From contig CM060733.1 in assembly GCA_030704615.1 (NCBI GenBank), forward strand, positions 66,218,001-66,278,000: a DNA stretch of 60,000 nucleotides, in the 5' to 3' direction. A model generated the notes under the pieces. It did not search any database, had not been told where the DNA came from, and worked only from the letters and a program-made list of their open reading frames with translations. Shown here one piece after another: positions 10,974 to 22,377 of this stretch (the first letter of the stretch is position 1; the number at the start of each line of letters is the position of its first letter). Source of the stretch: Takakia lepidozioides. Lineage: Eukaryota > Streptophyta > Takakiopsida > Takakiales > Takakiaceae. Position numbers and translations under genes: made by a program.

Positions 10974-11911
10974 TGTCGCGGCTTTTACTCACCCATCCCT
11001 TCGCTATCCGAGCGGAAATCCAAGATAGAAGAGTTGGAAATCTCTAAGCACTCAGCCCGCTCAGAACAATCAGTCATGACCTCAGCTAGTGTATCAGGGG
11101 GTGTTTCCTATTTGTTTTTCTTCCCGCATTCATGTTTGCTAGTTACCTTATTGTTGGTAATTAATATCAGTTTGCTTCAGCAGTTTATCGGATTGTATCA
11201 ACTCATCCTTATTCACAGCTTCACTCAGACCTCTCTACACAGTGTGAGTATGAAGTATGTATCACATTAATATTTATCAAGTATCAGGCTGAAGCCATGT
11301 ATCTCTATTCTGCTCTACATTCAACTCTACTTCTTGCATTCAGCAAGTATCAACAATCTTTCCTCCTCCTACTCCGTGCTCTCCCTCTTTCTGCTCAGAG
11401 ATGCCGCTCCGCTTCATTTCCTAGTCCTGATTCCCCCCCCCCCCCCCCCCGGTGTCCGAAGCCTCCCCCAAGAAGTGCTCCAAGAATCCATCCTTTTCCA
11501 GTCCTTGCTCCTCGCTTTTCTTCCTACCCGTTGTTCTAACCGTTTCCCTCACTAAAACCGTCATCCGTGAACTAACATGTTCCATTCGCGGTGTTGTTCC
11601 CCAAGTCGTTCCCTGTCCTGCTATCCGTTCCCTATGGTCTGACACTGTGTCAAGCTGTGACTGGTTGTGTGAAACCGTGACCGGCTGTGACCGGCTGTGT
11701 CGGGCTGTGACTGCTGTGCCGACTGTGTTGGGCTGTGTTGGACTGTGACGGCTGTGTTGCTGTGACGGGCTGTGTAACCCCCCCCCCCCCCCCCCCCTAA
11801 AGTGCGCTGCTGGTCACCCCTAAGCTCCTGTTGGTCTCAGTCTGTGCAAAAATTAAGGGTACCCCCACAGATCCCGTAAAAGTGTCTAAGTCCCCAGACA
11901 GTCCTCTAACA
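10974..11911 (-). repeat. R1 3' LTR
   Basis: About 938 bp, homologous to 26,104-27,075. Shared landmarks are GGCTTTTACTCACCCATCCC, AGAAGAGTTGGAAATCTCTA, a C run followed by GTGTCCGAAG, a CTGTGA minisatellite (11,640-11,775), a second C run and the end CAGTCCTCTAACA. Begins TGT and ends ACA on the plus strand. Confidence 0.9.
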
Positions 11912-11932
11912 TTACCCCACCCCTTCCCTCTC
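11912..11932 (-). promoter_or_regulatory. R1 polypurine tract
   Basis: On the minus strand the 21 bases directly before the 3' LTR are nearly all purine (GAGAGGGAAGGGGTGGGG...). Position and composition fit the plus-strand primer site of reverse transcription. Confidence 0.8.
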
Positions 11933-12069
11933 AAAAAGCCGTGTCCTCACGGTTAACTGTTTGGGATTTGTAAGCCTTTGTGAGCAAGCACCCTTGTGAC
12001 GTTGAAGTCCTCGTGAAGGACTCCGTGTGCGAGCTCGTGTTCTGTCACTGGTTGAGGAGATGATTGAAC

Positions 12070-14150
12070 ACTACCTGGATATGTCGTCCCTCTGGAGGCT
12101 GATATCGAGGTAATCTTTCAGGCATATGAGACCCCCCTCGCTTCTTCTCTGCCATCTGCATTGCATAGTCCTCTGCCATGTCAAAAGAGTCCGCTGAGAA
12201 ACAGTTGTATCAAAATCCTCGTCCCCCCTGAGGTGTTTTAATTGTCGAACTTTAACTGGAATCCTCTGGGGCATACAATGTTGTCCCCACCATGTCTGGA
12301 AGTTTAAAAATGTAAAACTTGTTGTAAGCGCTGAATTGCAAAATTGGTGAAGACCCTGAGCTCTTTGTCTGTCCATGTGAGTGGTGTACCAATGACTTGT
12401 GAATTGTGCAAATATTTCCATGCCTCATGTCCCTTAAAGAAAATATCGTCAGGCCCGAATTTATTGTGTTGGATAAATTGTTCCAAGCCGCATGAAAACA
12501 TGAACGAATCTGAGAATCCTTTGCATCATAACTTTGCTCATATAGGTTACATATGAGGTGGCACTGAAGGTAGACCAATGATCCCCACTGGAATAATTCA
12601 GAAAGCGCGTTTGCATCTCTGTTGCTCAATGTGATAACGTATCAGAAAACAAGCAGCGTAGTATAACCCGCAGCCCATGACAATACTTGCTACCTCCACC
12701 TCCTTGGTTTTGGTATAAATGAATCCATGTACAACTTGGAAGGCAATTAATTCCTTCAACATGGTACCTGCCTCATGCCAGTATTGTGCAAAGTGATGAT
12801 CCTCAATTGGTCGATTGTTCGGAAGAACTTAGTCCTAGTGGCCACTGGCAGCCAAATGCGCATGATTTGATAGTAATGTGCCAATGACTGCGGAGGACTA
12901 AATTCTTTCCAAGCCAATTCCAACACAATGGGAATTTGGTTGAAGGGCATAATCATAGCCCTATTGTACTCCCGTGCAGCTAGAGATTTAGGTGGGTTAA
13001 AAGCAGCATTCCCCCATACCTCAGGCTGTGGTGGCTGTGGTGTGGCTGTATTAACAACAGGGTCAGCTACTGGCACAGTGACTTGGTGTGGTGTTGGTGG
13101 CACTGGCTCTTGTACCATGGGCATCTCCTGCACCCCCTGTGAAGAAGACTGAAAAGCCAAAGTTCTCGCTTGTAAATAAGAAGCCATTAGCTGTTCATCA
13201 GGTACACAAACTCTCTTGTCGATATTTGAAGTGAGGTCCTCCACTTGAGTCTGCAGACCGTCTATATCCTCCTGTAACTCCGCTATCCTACTATAGACAT
13301 TGTCTATAGTAGTTGTGGCAATGTTTTGCACTTGCAGTCTGAGCTCATTCATCTCGCTTTGGGTGAGCTTTCGTGGTGCTTTGCATCCACTGGCCCTTGT
13401 GCTAACCAGACCTGCATAGGTGGTTATCCACCAGTTGCTTGTGGCACCCCTGAGAGTCCCTGCTCCTCTTTGAGCCTGTACACATCTATCTGCTGCTTTA
13501 AAGTCTACACAGCCTTCGCATGAGGTCCACCAAACTCGCATAGGCAGCAGCCAGATTATTGGCTTCCTTCCAAGCTTTGTTAGCCACCGAGAGTTCATTT
13601 CTATTGGACATGAGTGTTTGTTGCAACTCAAGGATGTACCTCTCTTGGTTAGCTTCAACCTGCCTGTATTGCTTGAAGGTATTCTCATTGCGACAGATTG
13701 TATTCTTCATATCGACAATGAGTTTCGTTTGCTCGACATTCTCCTGCCTCTGCCTTCGTACATCTTTTTCGCTTGACTGTTTTATTTATATTGTACTTTG
13801 GTCAAGCATAGTTGTGAGTGTAGCACATTGATGGCCATCCTGTCATGCACTGTTTGCAACTCCGTATGTAGTGCATTCACTTCTTGCAACTTGCTTTCAT
13901 GCTTCACCTGCATTTGGTATAGCTGTTGCTTATGTGCTTCGTGCACTGGTCTTTGGCGAGCTTGCCTCAATCAATTGTTCCTTGGCCAATTGCAAAGCCG
14001 CTTCTGTACTCTCTAAGTCTTGCTGCATTTTGAGAGTGACCTCTTCATCGACCTTGTTTGCACACTCAGTGGCAAGTCGAGCCTCAAACTCCTTCCTGAG
14101 TTCCTCCTCAAAGCTGCCAATTGGGAAGTTGGAACAGGGATTTGACATAA
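12070..14150 (-). pseudogene. R1 extra 3' coding region, coiled-coil and C-terminal half
   Basis: Minus-strand coding sequence lies between integrase and the 3' LTR, in several frames because of frameshifts. About 14,150-13,700 is rich in Glu/Gln/Leu heptad-like sequence (EELRKEFEARLATECANK, LESTEAALQLAKEQL), continuing at 13,330-13,200 (SRIAELQEDIDGLQTQVEDL), so a coiled coil is likely. Then comes a Pro/Val/Gln linker (VPPTPHQVTVPVADPV) and a conserved-looking block near 13,000-12,760 (NRAMIMPFNQIPIVLELAW, SLAHYYQIMRIWLP). Further short coding blocks run to about 12,070. Same orientation as pol. No family recognised. Together with 14,682-15,840 it is probably one protein. Confidence 0.55.
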
Positions 14151-14681
14151 GTGCCCAACAAATTAAGTGTCCTGCTTATGGAACTCATAAGCATGGCTTG
14201 TTGAGGCATCATGGTGAGCTTGCTGCTGTCTCCTCCCTTCCTCAACAGTGGAAATGCCTCACGAACCACTCAGGCCATTTGCCCCACCGGATTTTCTTCC
14301 TGAACCACTTCATCCGTCACCGGTGCTGCAGTGTCTTGACATTCTACCTGTGGTACCTCCGTCACAGGTGTGGTGTATTATATGCACCGCAGGGTTTCCC
14401 CTGGACAACCGTTGCCACCTCCGGAATCACTGTGTCTTTTTGACCATACAGAATATTCATAGAGAAGGTCCCCTTCTCATTTCTCCACCACCTGTTCTGT
14501 AGTGGGAATATCTAACTCTTCTTTTTCCAAATCAATTATTTTTTCTGTTGGCACACTGCATGACAACTTGTGGTAAACTCTGTGACCAGCCGATCATCTG
14601 GCTGTGATGGCTGGTGATACTGAAGTAACTTTTCTTTCCCCCTCTCTGAAGGTCCTGCTTCCATAATAGCAGTTCTCTGTG

Positions 14682-15840
14682 CTACTGTGCCCCTTCCTGC
14701 ACAAGAGCTTGGGAAACATTATCATGCGGATTCCGTGAAGCCAGTGGATCCGCCACTACAATCTTTCCCCACCTCTGTCTCTTAGTTTGGGGTTGCCTTG
14801 CCTGTCCACCCTCACTGTGTGAAGAGCCTTGCTCTTCCATTGCAGTGGTTTTCTGGCTAAACACTCCCCATCTCCTTTCTTTCTCGAGCATCAAGTATGC
14901 CAAAATCAGAATTATTTGAGCAATGATTGGCCCGACACTATGATAGGAGACTTTGGCGGCAGTACCCTGTAATCTTTTCATCTCCTCTACCAGTGCGTTG
15001 TACATTATGTATGTCGCCCATTCTACCTCTCTTCTCCTCTCAGGGCTTTGAGTATTCCTCTGTGAAGGATCTACTCAAATACTGTTGGTTCTGTTTCATG
15101 GCAAACAGAACGTTCAATACCTGGCCTACCTCCCTTAGCCCTGGGTACACGGCCTTGGTACAAGCATAACCCTGAGTTTTTAAAGAAACTCCCTCTTGGA
15201 ATAAGTCCCCTATTTGCAGTCTTGCCCTGTGCTCCTCCCCATGCACCTGACCTGCTGGCAATCGAAACAATTGTTGTAGGTATAGGGGAGTAATTACTAA
15301 TTCAACTCCCTTCACCATTGTTGCTCCTGTCCTAGGCTCAAAGTTCTGCATGAATTGTAACATGTCCTGTCTATGGTGCAATGTCCAATCTTTGCTTTGC
15401 AATCCTTCCAATCGTAGCTCCTTCAGTAACTTTACCGCCGGTGGAGTAGCAATCGTTTGTTTCTGCAGGATTGTGGTGCTCTTCACCCTGATTTCTTCCA
15501 TTCCTCTCACTCTCTTCATTCTAGACCCACAGAAATGTTTTGGCTGTAACAATTGAAGAAATGCCTGCAGGGCACAAAGCATAAACGTATGGTTGCCACA
15601 AAAAGCTATGGGTAATTTCTTGTAAGCCTGCGGGGCTTGCAAGCATCGATTAAGAGAAAAGATCCGCTCTGTTCTTCCGTCCTTATGCCACTGCGTAAGT
15701 AATATTGCGAGTGTATAGTCTGTTAGTTCCTCCATAGCTTCAAAGCCATAGCATTGATGGGTTGTCCCGTCGAGACGCCCGTTACTTAGAACGACGCCGA
15801 CTCTAGCGCTTAAATTCCCTCCAATTTCTTGATCCATTTT
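14682..15840 (-). CDS. R1 extra 3' coding region, N-terminal half
   Basis: An open frame starts with MDQEIGGNLSARVGVVLSNG at 15,837 and stays open for 265 codons; a second frame (15,005-14,682) continues it after a stop. Features: KLLKELRLEGLQSKDW (about 15,440-15,390), MQNFEPRTGATMVKGVELVI (about 15,350-15,290) and a hydrophobic stretch VGPIIAQIILILAYLML (about 14,940-14,885). The layout FxxNFxPRxGxxMVKGVxxxI resembles DUF-type domains found in accessory ORFs of plant LTR elements, but I cannot name one. The position between integrase and 3' LTR is where env-like or accessory ORFs sit. Not typical of Ty3 elements, which usually end with integrase. Confidence 0.6.
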
Positions 15841-15888
15841 CTGGCTTTCGATTGGCTGTAACCGCTGTGACTGGATTTTAGATTTAAT

Positions 15889-16929
15889 TTACTTTAGTGG
15901 ATTTTCCCTGCTGGACTGTCCACTAGGATAACACATGTGATAAGAATTTCGCTTTTCTGTACTTGCCGTTTGTTCTGTTGCCCCTTTTCCGTATTCATTA
16001 ATGGGCCCGCCATTCATCCGAATTGACGTGGTAATTAGGTATTTTGACGGCCATTCTTGTCCTCTTTCTTGATGACATCTATTCTTGCACTTCCTTCTCA
16101 GCTGTGTGTTGCGCCCTGACTTCCACGTGTCCCTTTCTAAACTGGCTTCCGTCCTTTCTTCCGTCGGCCATTTCCCTGAAGTTAGCCTGCGTCCACCTGT
16201 CATTGATTCTATGGATTGTGTAACCCTAGTAGGCTGTGTTGAGCTGTGACAGGCTGTGTCATACTGTGGTACGGTGTGATAGGCTGTCTGGCACTGTGGT
16301 AAGCTGTGATAGGTTGTGACACGCTGTGGTAGGTTGTGATAGGCTGTATTGCGCCGTGCTGGGCTGTGATATGCTGTGTCGCACCTTGCTGGGCTGTGAT
16401 AGACTGTGTCGCGCCTTGCTGGGCTGTGATAGGCTGTGTCGCTCTTGTTCTGCCCGCCCTGATCATATATGCTCGGCTTAGCGACAAGTGCTCCATACTC
16501 CGTTGGTATCACTGGCGCAGCCCGTGACTGCTTTTGCGTTTCAACATGCAAATCATGCTGCAATGGTTTGTCATGGATACCACTGTACCCCTTCAACTTA
16601 TTGGCATTGACTCTTCCCAGCATCTCTTTGTTAATGGTTTGTAACATGGCGGTGTTGTTATCATACATCTTCTGTATGACGTAAGGTCCTTTCCATGGTG
16701 ATTTAAGCTTAGAGGCTTTAATCTTTCCCTTCTTCTGCAACCAGAGAACCAAATCTCCCGTCTTAAAAGTCTTTATCTTGCCTTCATCAAACTGTTCCTT
16801 TCTCTTCATCTGAATTTTGGTCATGTTATCAGCTGCATGAGCACGTACTTCTTCCACATGGTATAATTCATGTTTCCTGACCTTAATTGAATCTTGCAAT
16901 TCCATTCTCTTTCCCCATTCCGTTCTCAT
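15889..16929 (-). CDS. R1 integrase C-terminal domain and repeat tail
   Basis: Continues integrase after a frameshift near 16,927. The first ~110 residues hold the usual integrase C-terminal pattern: KEQFDEGKIKTFKTGDLVLW, then SPWKGPYVIQKMYDNNTAML. Past residue ~150 the tail is a run of about ten degenerate ~10-residue units (TAYHSPARRD, TVYHSPARCD and so on; 16,440-16,215), encoded by a GGCTGTGATAGGCTGTGTCG minisatellite that also occurs in the LTR. The repeat is in frame, so the protein tail tolerates it. Confidence 0.75.
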   Translation of the reverse strand: MRTEWGKRMELQDSIKVRKHELYHVEEVRAHAADNMTKIQMKRKEQFDEGKIKTFKTGDLVLWLQKKGKIKASKLKSPWKGPYVIQKMYDNNTAMLQTINKEMLGRVNANKLKGYSGIHDKPLQHDLHVETQKQSRAAPVIPTEYGALVAKPSIYDQGGQNKSDTAYHSPARRDTVYHSPARCDTAYHSPARRNTAYHNLPQRVTTYHSLPQCQTAYHTVPQYDTACHSSTQPTRVTQSIESMTGGRRLTSGKWPTEERTEASLERDTWKSGRNTQLRRKCKNRCHQERGQEWPSKYLITTSIRMNGGPINEYGKGATEQTASTEKRNSYHMCYPSGQSSRENPLK

Positions 16930-18850
16930 GGTAGGTAACAGAATTCTACTGGAAGTAAAGCTTCCATACCATAAACTAATTGGAATGGTGTATACTTAGT
17001 GGTGACTTTATATGAAGTCCTGTATGACCACAAAGCTGTCAGCAGCTTTGTATCCCAATCCGTTCTGTTTGCATTGACTATCTTAGCCAAGATAGTACAT
17101 AGTATTCTGTTGGTAGCCTCTGCCTGCCCATTACCCTGTGGGTAATATGTTGTACTCTTCCTATGCACAATCATGAACTCTTTAGTCAATAGTTCAATGG
17201 TCTCATTAATGAAGTGACTTCCCTGGTCACTGATAAATTCCAAGGGACAGCCAAATCGTGTAAGTATGTTCTCATACAGGAACCTTGCTGTGGACTTGGC
17301 TGTGTTGTCCCTCAAAGCTTTAGCTTCCACCCACTTCGTAGTATAATCAGTGGCTGTAATTCTGTACCTGTTCTGTGTATTCTTGGCTGGTGGGTTAATT
17401 GGTCCAACAAAGTCTAGTCCCCATTTCTGAAATGGTTCAGTAGGCATTGTAGGATGCAAAGCCATCTTCCCAGATCTCTGCAAAGGTCCTAGCCTCTGAC
17501 ATTCATCACAACTCTGACAATACTTGTGTACATCTTTGAACAAAGTAGGCCACCAGTAACCTGCATGTAGTATCTTCCTGCTGGTAGTCTCTTCTCCAAA
17601 ATGACCTCCTGCCACTCCTTTATGAACTTCCTCCAAAACTTTATTAACTTCATGGTGGTATAAGCATCGCTTCAGCACTCCATCTGGTCCTAGCTTATAC
17701 ATTCTGCTCCCTACCATAGTGTAAGGTAGAGCCTTGATAGCAATTCTCTTTCTCTGCTCCTTTCCATAACTTGGTGGGCAATGACCATGAGCAAGGTAGT
17801 ATCTGATTGGCCACTGCCAATCTAACCAGTCATCTGCACTTCCCTGCACCTCCACTGCAAAAAAACTCGCATCTGGTAATTGATCATCTACTCCTGTGGC
17901 TGGTTCTCCTGTTGATAACCGTGACAAGTGATCCGCCACAAGATGCAGCCTCCCAGGCTTGTAAACAACCTCGAACTCAAACTCGTGCAAGATTATCAAC
18001 CATCTTGCTATTCTTCCGCTTATCAGAGGTTTGTTTACCATGTATATCAGAGTCTGGTGATCCACATAGAACATAAACTTCTTGCCCAACAGGTAATGCC
18101 TGAATTTCTTCACTGCATAGATCATTGCCAATGCTTCTCTTTCCGTTGTGCTATAATTTCTTTCGGCATTATCCATCAATCGGCTAGCATAGTACACAGG
18201 TGAATCTATCCTTCCTGTAACATTTTGGGCTAACACTGCTCCTAGTGCTTCTCCAGAAGCATCACAGTGAACATGAAATATTTCCTGCCAATGAGGATTA
18301 ATCAGCACAGGTGTAGTTGTTACTAACAATGTAAGTTCCTCAAAAGCCTGTTGACATTCAGCTGTCCATGCAAACACTGCATCTTTCTTCAGAAGTTTGC
18401 TCAATGGTGCTGCTATCTGTGCATACCGTCTGACAAATCTTCTGTAATAGCTGGTTTGTCCAAGGAATCTCCTTAGACTCTTAACATTCACTGGTGGTGG
18501 AGAGGCTTTAATGGCCTCTGTTTTCCTGGGATCCACAAGAAGTCCCCTCTTACACACAATGTGTCCCAGAAGCACCCCTGAGTTCACACAGAAAGTACAC
18601 TTCTCTGGATTCAGGCCCAGACCTCTCATCCTGCATCTGGCCAGATATAACTCCAATTTATGCAAGTGCTCATTCTTAGAGCTGTACACACTGAAATCAT
18701 CCAAGAACACCTGCATGAAATCATCTAGATACTCATGAAAAGATTCACTTATCACTCTCTGAAAGGTTGTTGGTGCATTACAAAGTCCAAAGGGCATGAC
18801 TTTGTATGCATAAGCACCCCAGTCTGTGATGAAAGCTGTCTTTGTGAGTT
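16926..18850 (-). pseudogene. R1 reverse transcriptase (C-terminal part), RNase H and integrase
   Basis: Copies element RNA into DNA and inserts it. Reading from 18,850: TKTAFITDWGAYAYKVMPFG and FLDDFSVYS (RT palm; FLDD replaces the usual YVDD/YLDD), then RNase H (FHVHCDASGEALGAVLAQ, YSTTEREALAMIYAVKKF, VDHQTL, ADHLSR), integrase HHCC finger (HHEVNKVLEEVHKG...CQSCDECQ) and integrase core with D (WGLDFVGPI), D (FISDQGSHF) and E (YYPQGNGQAEATNRIL). The frame is open for 623 codons. The RT N-terminal ~150 residues are absent: homology stops abruptly at 18,850, where CACTA sequence begins. A frameshift separates it from the integrase tail. Confidence 0.9.
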
Positions 18851-19870
18851 TTCGGCAATGAATTCTCTTTAGGCAAAAAAATCTTACGCAACAATCCTAG
18901 AAGCTCATCCACAAATGCATTGGTGCACTTGTGGGTAGTGCATGCGTTCAGCAACGTCAAAGTTGCTTGCAGTCGGCTGATGGAGCACCCTTCAAAAAGT
19001 GGACATTGCGACGCTCGGAAGAGTTTATCATACTCGGGATCAACATGCAGGTGAGCATTCTCATCAAATTCATTGTCTCCGGAATCGTCGAGATCATCGT
19101 CATGATCGGCAAATGTGTGATCGGTTCCACCATGAATGGGGTCCTCTCTATTTGCATCTGCAAAGAGAAACGCTTCCTGCAATGCACGCTGCATTTCTAC
19201 CTCCAATCCACCACTCTCATCTGCGTTCTCTGTGACATTGGGCTCCCGCTGTGCCGCAAGGCCTTCGTCTTCATCATCTGAATATTCACATCCCTGCATC
19301 CCAATAGTCATCTTGTGAGTGGACCAACAACGATGTGACACTTGTTCATATTATGACATAGGAGGCACGGTGACGTTGCAGTGATGCAGTCATATTTACG
19401 TATGTATCTTATGAATATACACCCAATCAAAACATGACATTTATAACCATTGAAGTCATAGTTGCAGTCACTTACTTAGTCATATATGACTACATGACTA
19501 CACATGACCAATGAAAACACGATATGTGCATTAATTAAAGTGATAACGGAAGTGGCGTAGTCATACTCACGTCTGTATCTTATGACTTCTTGACTACAAT
19601 CACCCAACGAAATGTCGACATGTGGAGAAGAGGATCGTTGCATTCAAAATTCAAACTAAAGTGCTGAAGGGAAAGTGGCGATCTTACCGGAAGAGAACAG
19701 CGTTGGAGAAGAGGATCCCTCCCGTGTATCATGTAATGATTCCTCACTGTTCCAACAAGAGTACTTATCCTCCCTAACACTCATCGCAGTTGCATAGCAT
19801 TTTTGTATGCCCATTCCTTGTGGCATAAGCTTCTTCCATTCACCATAGACGGTCATCTATTCTACGCCTA
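18850..19870 (-). pseudogene. CACTA TNP2 N-terminus (transposase-associated domain)
   Basis: From 19,860 down, in shifting frames: NGHTKMLCNCDEC and TVRNHYMIHGRD match the Cys-rich transposase-associated domain that opens plant TNP2 proteins. After an intron-like region, a frame at 19,341-18,850 has an acidic region (DDDLDDSGDNEFDE) and then CPLFEGCSISRLQATLTLLN...FVDELLGLLRKIFLPKENSL, the usual segment before the TNP2 catalytic core. The core itself is missing because R1 RT sequence starts at 18,849. Frameshifts show it is dead. Confidence 0.7.
19380..19620. repeat. GTCATATATGACTAC palindromic words
   Basis: AGTCATATATGACTACATGACTAC near 19,480-19,505 and related words (CAGTCATATTTACGTATG, TAGTCATACTCACG, TATGACTTCTTGACTAC) recur over 240 bp inside the apparent TNP2 intron. 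They resemble the cluster at 6,060-6,195. Confidence 0.5.
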
Positions 19871-19959
19871 CGCATCCGTTCGCCACCTGCACTGTACATG
19901 CTTTGAACGTCACCCCTTCCCTCTTTGCATGCTACGCACAGTGCATTGTCTCTAGTTTT

Positions 19960-20021
19960 GCACCAGCTGCCAATGTGCTATTCTATATCTATAGTATACT
20001 ATAAGTATCGTTTCTGAGTGT
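19960..20021 (+). promoter_or_regulatory. Possible promoter of the TNPA-like gene
   Basis: CTATATCTATAGTATACTAT (about 19,981-20,000) is TATA-like and lies 20-40 bp before the ATG at 20,022, between two divergent genes. Position-based inference only. Confidence 0.35.
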
Positions 20022-22365
20022 CCATGGTGAAGCGGAAGGTCTTCAAAGTGACAGTCCCTCTCACTGAGTACGAGAAGTTCCGAGAGCGCCGAATTGCTGC
20101 CATAAAGGAGGTGGAAGCAACGTTCAAGCAGTCGATAGATGGGTGAGTTTAGTTCCTGACTTTGGATACCCACCCACTAAACTTGCGATTTGCCTTATCC
20201 TCTAACCTTCCTACAGCGATCATAAGCTTCATAGCACAAATGGGGGCGAGTAGCTGCGACTTGTACAAACAGAGAGGCAAACAACATGCAGTGAGTGACG
20301 ATTAGGTTTGAGGAGGGTGTGTCATTAGGCGGGAGATGTCCGCCGTCATTCGTGGGCAGGCATTACGTCCTGGTAGGGTGCGGCAGTGGTTCAGCGTAGG
20401 CTTAAGAGTATTAGGGTATGTATGCTTACATTTGTTTGTGATTGTTTGAGAGGGAGGTCATGGAGGTGTTTGTGCAGGCTTGCGGGAGCGAATCGCCCTC
20501 GCAAGCCACGCGCTCCGAAGGAAAAAGGTAGGGATCAAGGTCCTGCAAGGCAAAGTGCCAGACTGAAGACGATGAAGACTACGATTCTGCATGAGGGCTC
20601 TTCTGAGGACGATGAGGACGATCCACTCCTCCCACGCCAGTGCGAGGCGAGTGCGTCATCGGCGGATGCCACGGCAAGCCGAGGAGAACATGCCCATGCT
20701 CATGTCGCAGGACAAAAACGCCCATCATCTACACTACGAACACCTTCTCCGTCTGTGAGTTATAGTTCTTCACAATGACCATGATTCTAATTATGTATGT
20801 TTTTGGTAAAATCACGAAGAGATAGGGTATGTCTGTCAAGACAGGGAAGTTGGACAATGCAGGGGTCAGCCAAGGCACAATCACAAATGATTTCCACTAG
20901 ACAAGTTGAAGTGCCAAAGGCATGATGTCAGGCCAATGTAGACTTCAGGTGTGTTCAAATTCTTTGCCCCATGAAACTAACGTCCTGGTACTAAGCTACA
21001 ATGGCTACTTATAGAGATACTTGGGTTACTTATGCACCCAAAATATCAGTAAAACTTGGAGGGATACTTCTCATGGACCCATCAGGTTTGTCCATTTGAA
21101 TTCTTGCTATGGATTTCAGGAACACCCCATACCTAAGAGGGCTCAAAAATGTACTGGGAGGACATCATTGGGGCCACTCAAATTTGGGAGATTTACTGCC
21201 CAAGATCATACTGAGTTTTGGGTAATCTTGTCTTTACAAATGATATGTGCTTCCAATTTGTTTTGCCTGAATTCAAGGATTTGCTGCTTGCTACCTATAT
21301 GTATGTGTAATCACCCACATTGTACTGGGGGAATTTCTTTTCAGGGCAAGCACAAGCGCACTGGATCCACGATCCCTACTGCTAGCAATGGAGATGGCGC
21401 CCACAAGAACGCAGGAGGTGGCCCTAACTCTCCCAACGTTGTGGGTTCTGTGCCACCAGTACCCCCACCTTATTATGGTATGCCGCAGTACCCACAGTCT
21501 GGCACTCAGTATGGTCAGGGTCAATATGGTGCTCCTCCATATGGGCAGTATGGCCAGTATCCTCCTCCACCATATTTGCCACCCCCTAATAGCTATGGGG
21601 GTGGCAGGTCACCGGAATATCCTCTTGCTTATGGACAGTATGGCCAGTATGGTCCTCGGCCTTCTGGCCAACAACCATGGCCACCAGTCCCTACTTGGCA
21701 GGATCCTGCTTTGAATTCTCCTGAGCGCACGGAGGTCTTTGAAGGAGGGGAGGGTGCCGTTTCAAAGAATGATAGAACCAATGCTTTAAGGAGGGCTAAT
21801 AGCTCAGCCAAAATTGAAGCTGCCAAGGTCAAGGAAGAGAGAATAGTTGCAGGTCTTCCTCCCACGGTGATTTTGACGAACCTCAAAGGAGCCCCGTATG
21901 GTGAGACCCGGAATGTATGGCACGCTGCCCTTAAAGGACAGGCTTATCGCAAGCTAGATTGTTCCTTTGCCATCAACAACCAACCTGATGAAGTTGTATA
22001 CGAAATCAGAGATCACCTGGCTAAGCTATTTTCATATACGCCGCACGAGTTAAAAGACTTCCACCTAAAACAAACAATTGGCAGAATAATGAAGAGCCAG
22101 CGTTATGAAGCACACATTGCGTGGTTGGGTGGTAAGGGGAAACCCATTACTGTATCTGACGAGGTATGGAACAAGCTTGTAAGTTACTGGCAGACAGAGG
22201 TGTTCCACAAAGTGTCGGGCAACATGAAGAAGGCAAATGGTGCAATTCTGAATCCTACCAAGACTGGCCGTGGTGGGAAGGCAATGGTGGAAGCACGCTT
22301 GGTAAGTGGCATCATCACGACTCTGTATTTTGTTCCTCATTGAATTGCTATGTGTATATAGTCAG
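20022..22365 (+). pseudogene. CACTA second gene, TNPA / Transposase_24-like
   Basis: Starts with MVKRKVFKVTVPLTEYEKF at 20,022; the first exon ends at a GTGAGT donor near 20,141. Later exons include a basic/acidic stretch (20,490-20,755), then from about 21,345 a Gly/Pro/Tyr-rich low-complexity region (QYGQYGQYPPPPYLPPP), then a conserved part (21,840-22,300: RIVAGLPPTVILTNLKGAPY, NVWHAALKGQAYRKLDCSF, VSGNMKKANGAIL, GRGGKAMVEARL). The last block resembles the end of Transposase_24 domains in CACTA accessory proteins. TNPA-type proteins bind subterminal repeats. A donor follows at 22,301 and an acceptor (TATATAG) near 22,362, after which the gene is cut by R1. Exon linkage upstream of 21,345 is uncertain. 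Confidence 0.6.
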
Positions 22366-22377
22366 CCCTCACATTGC

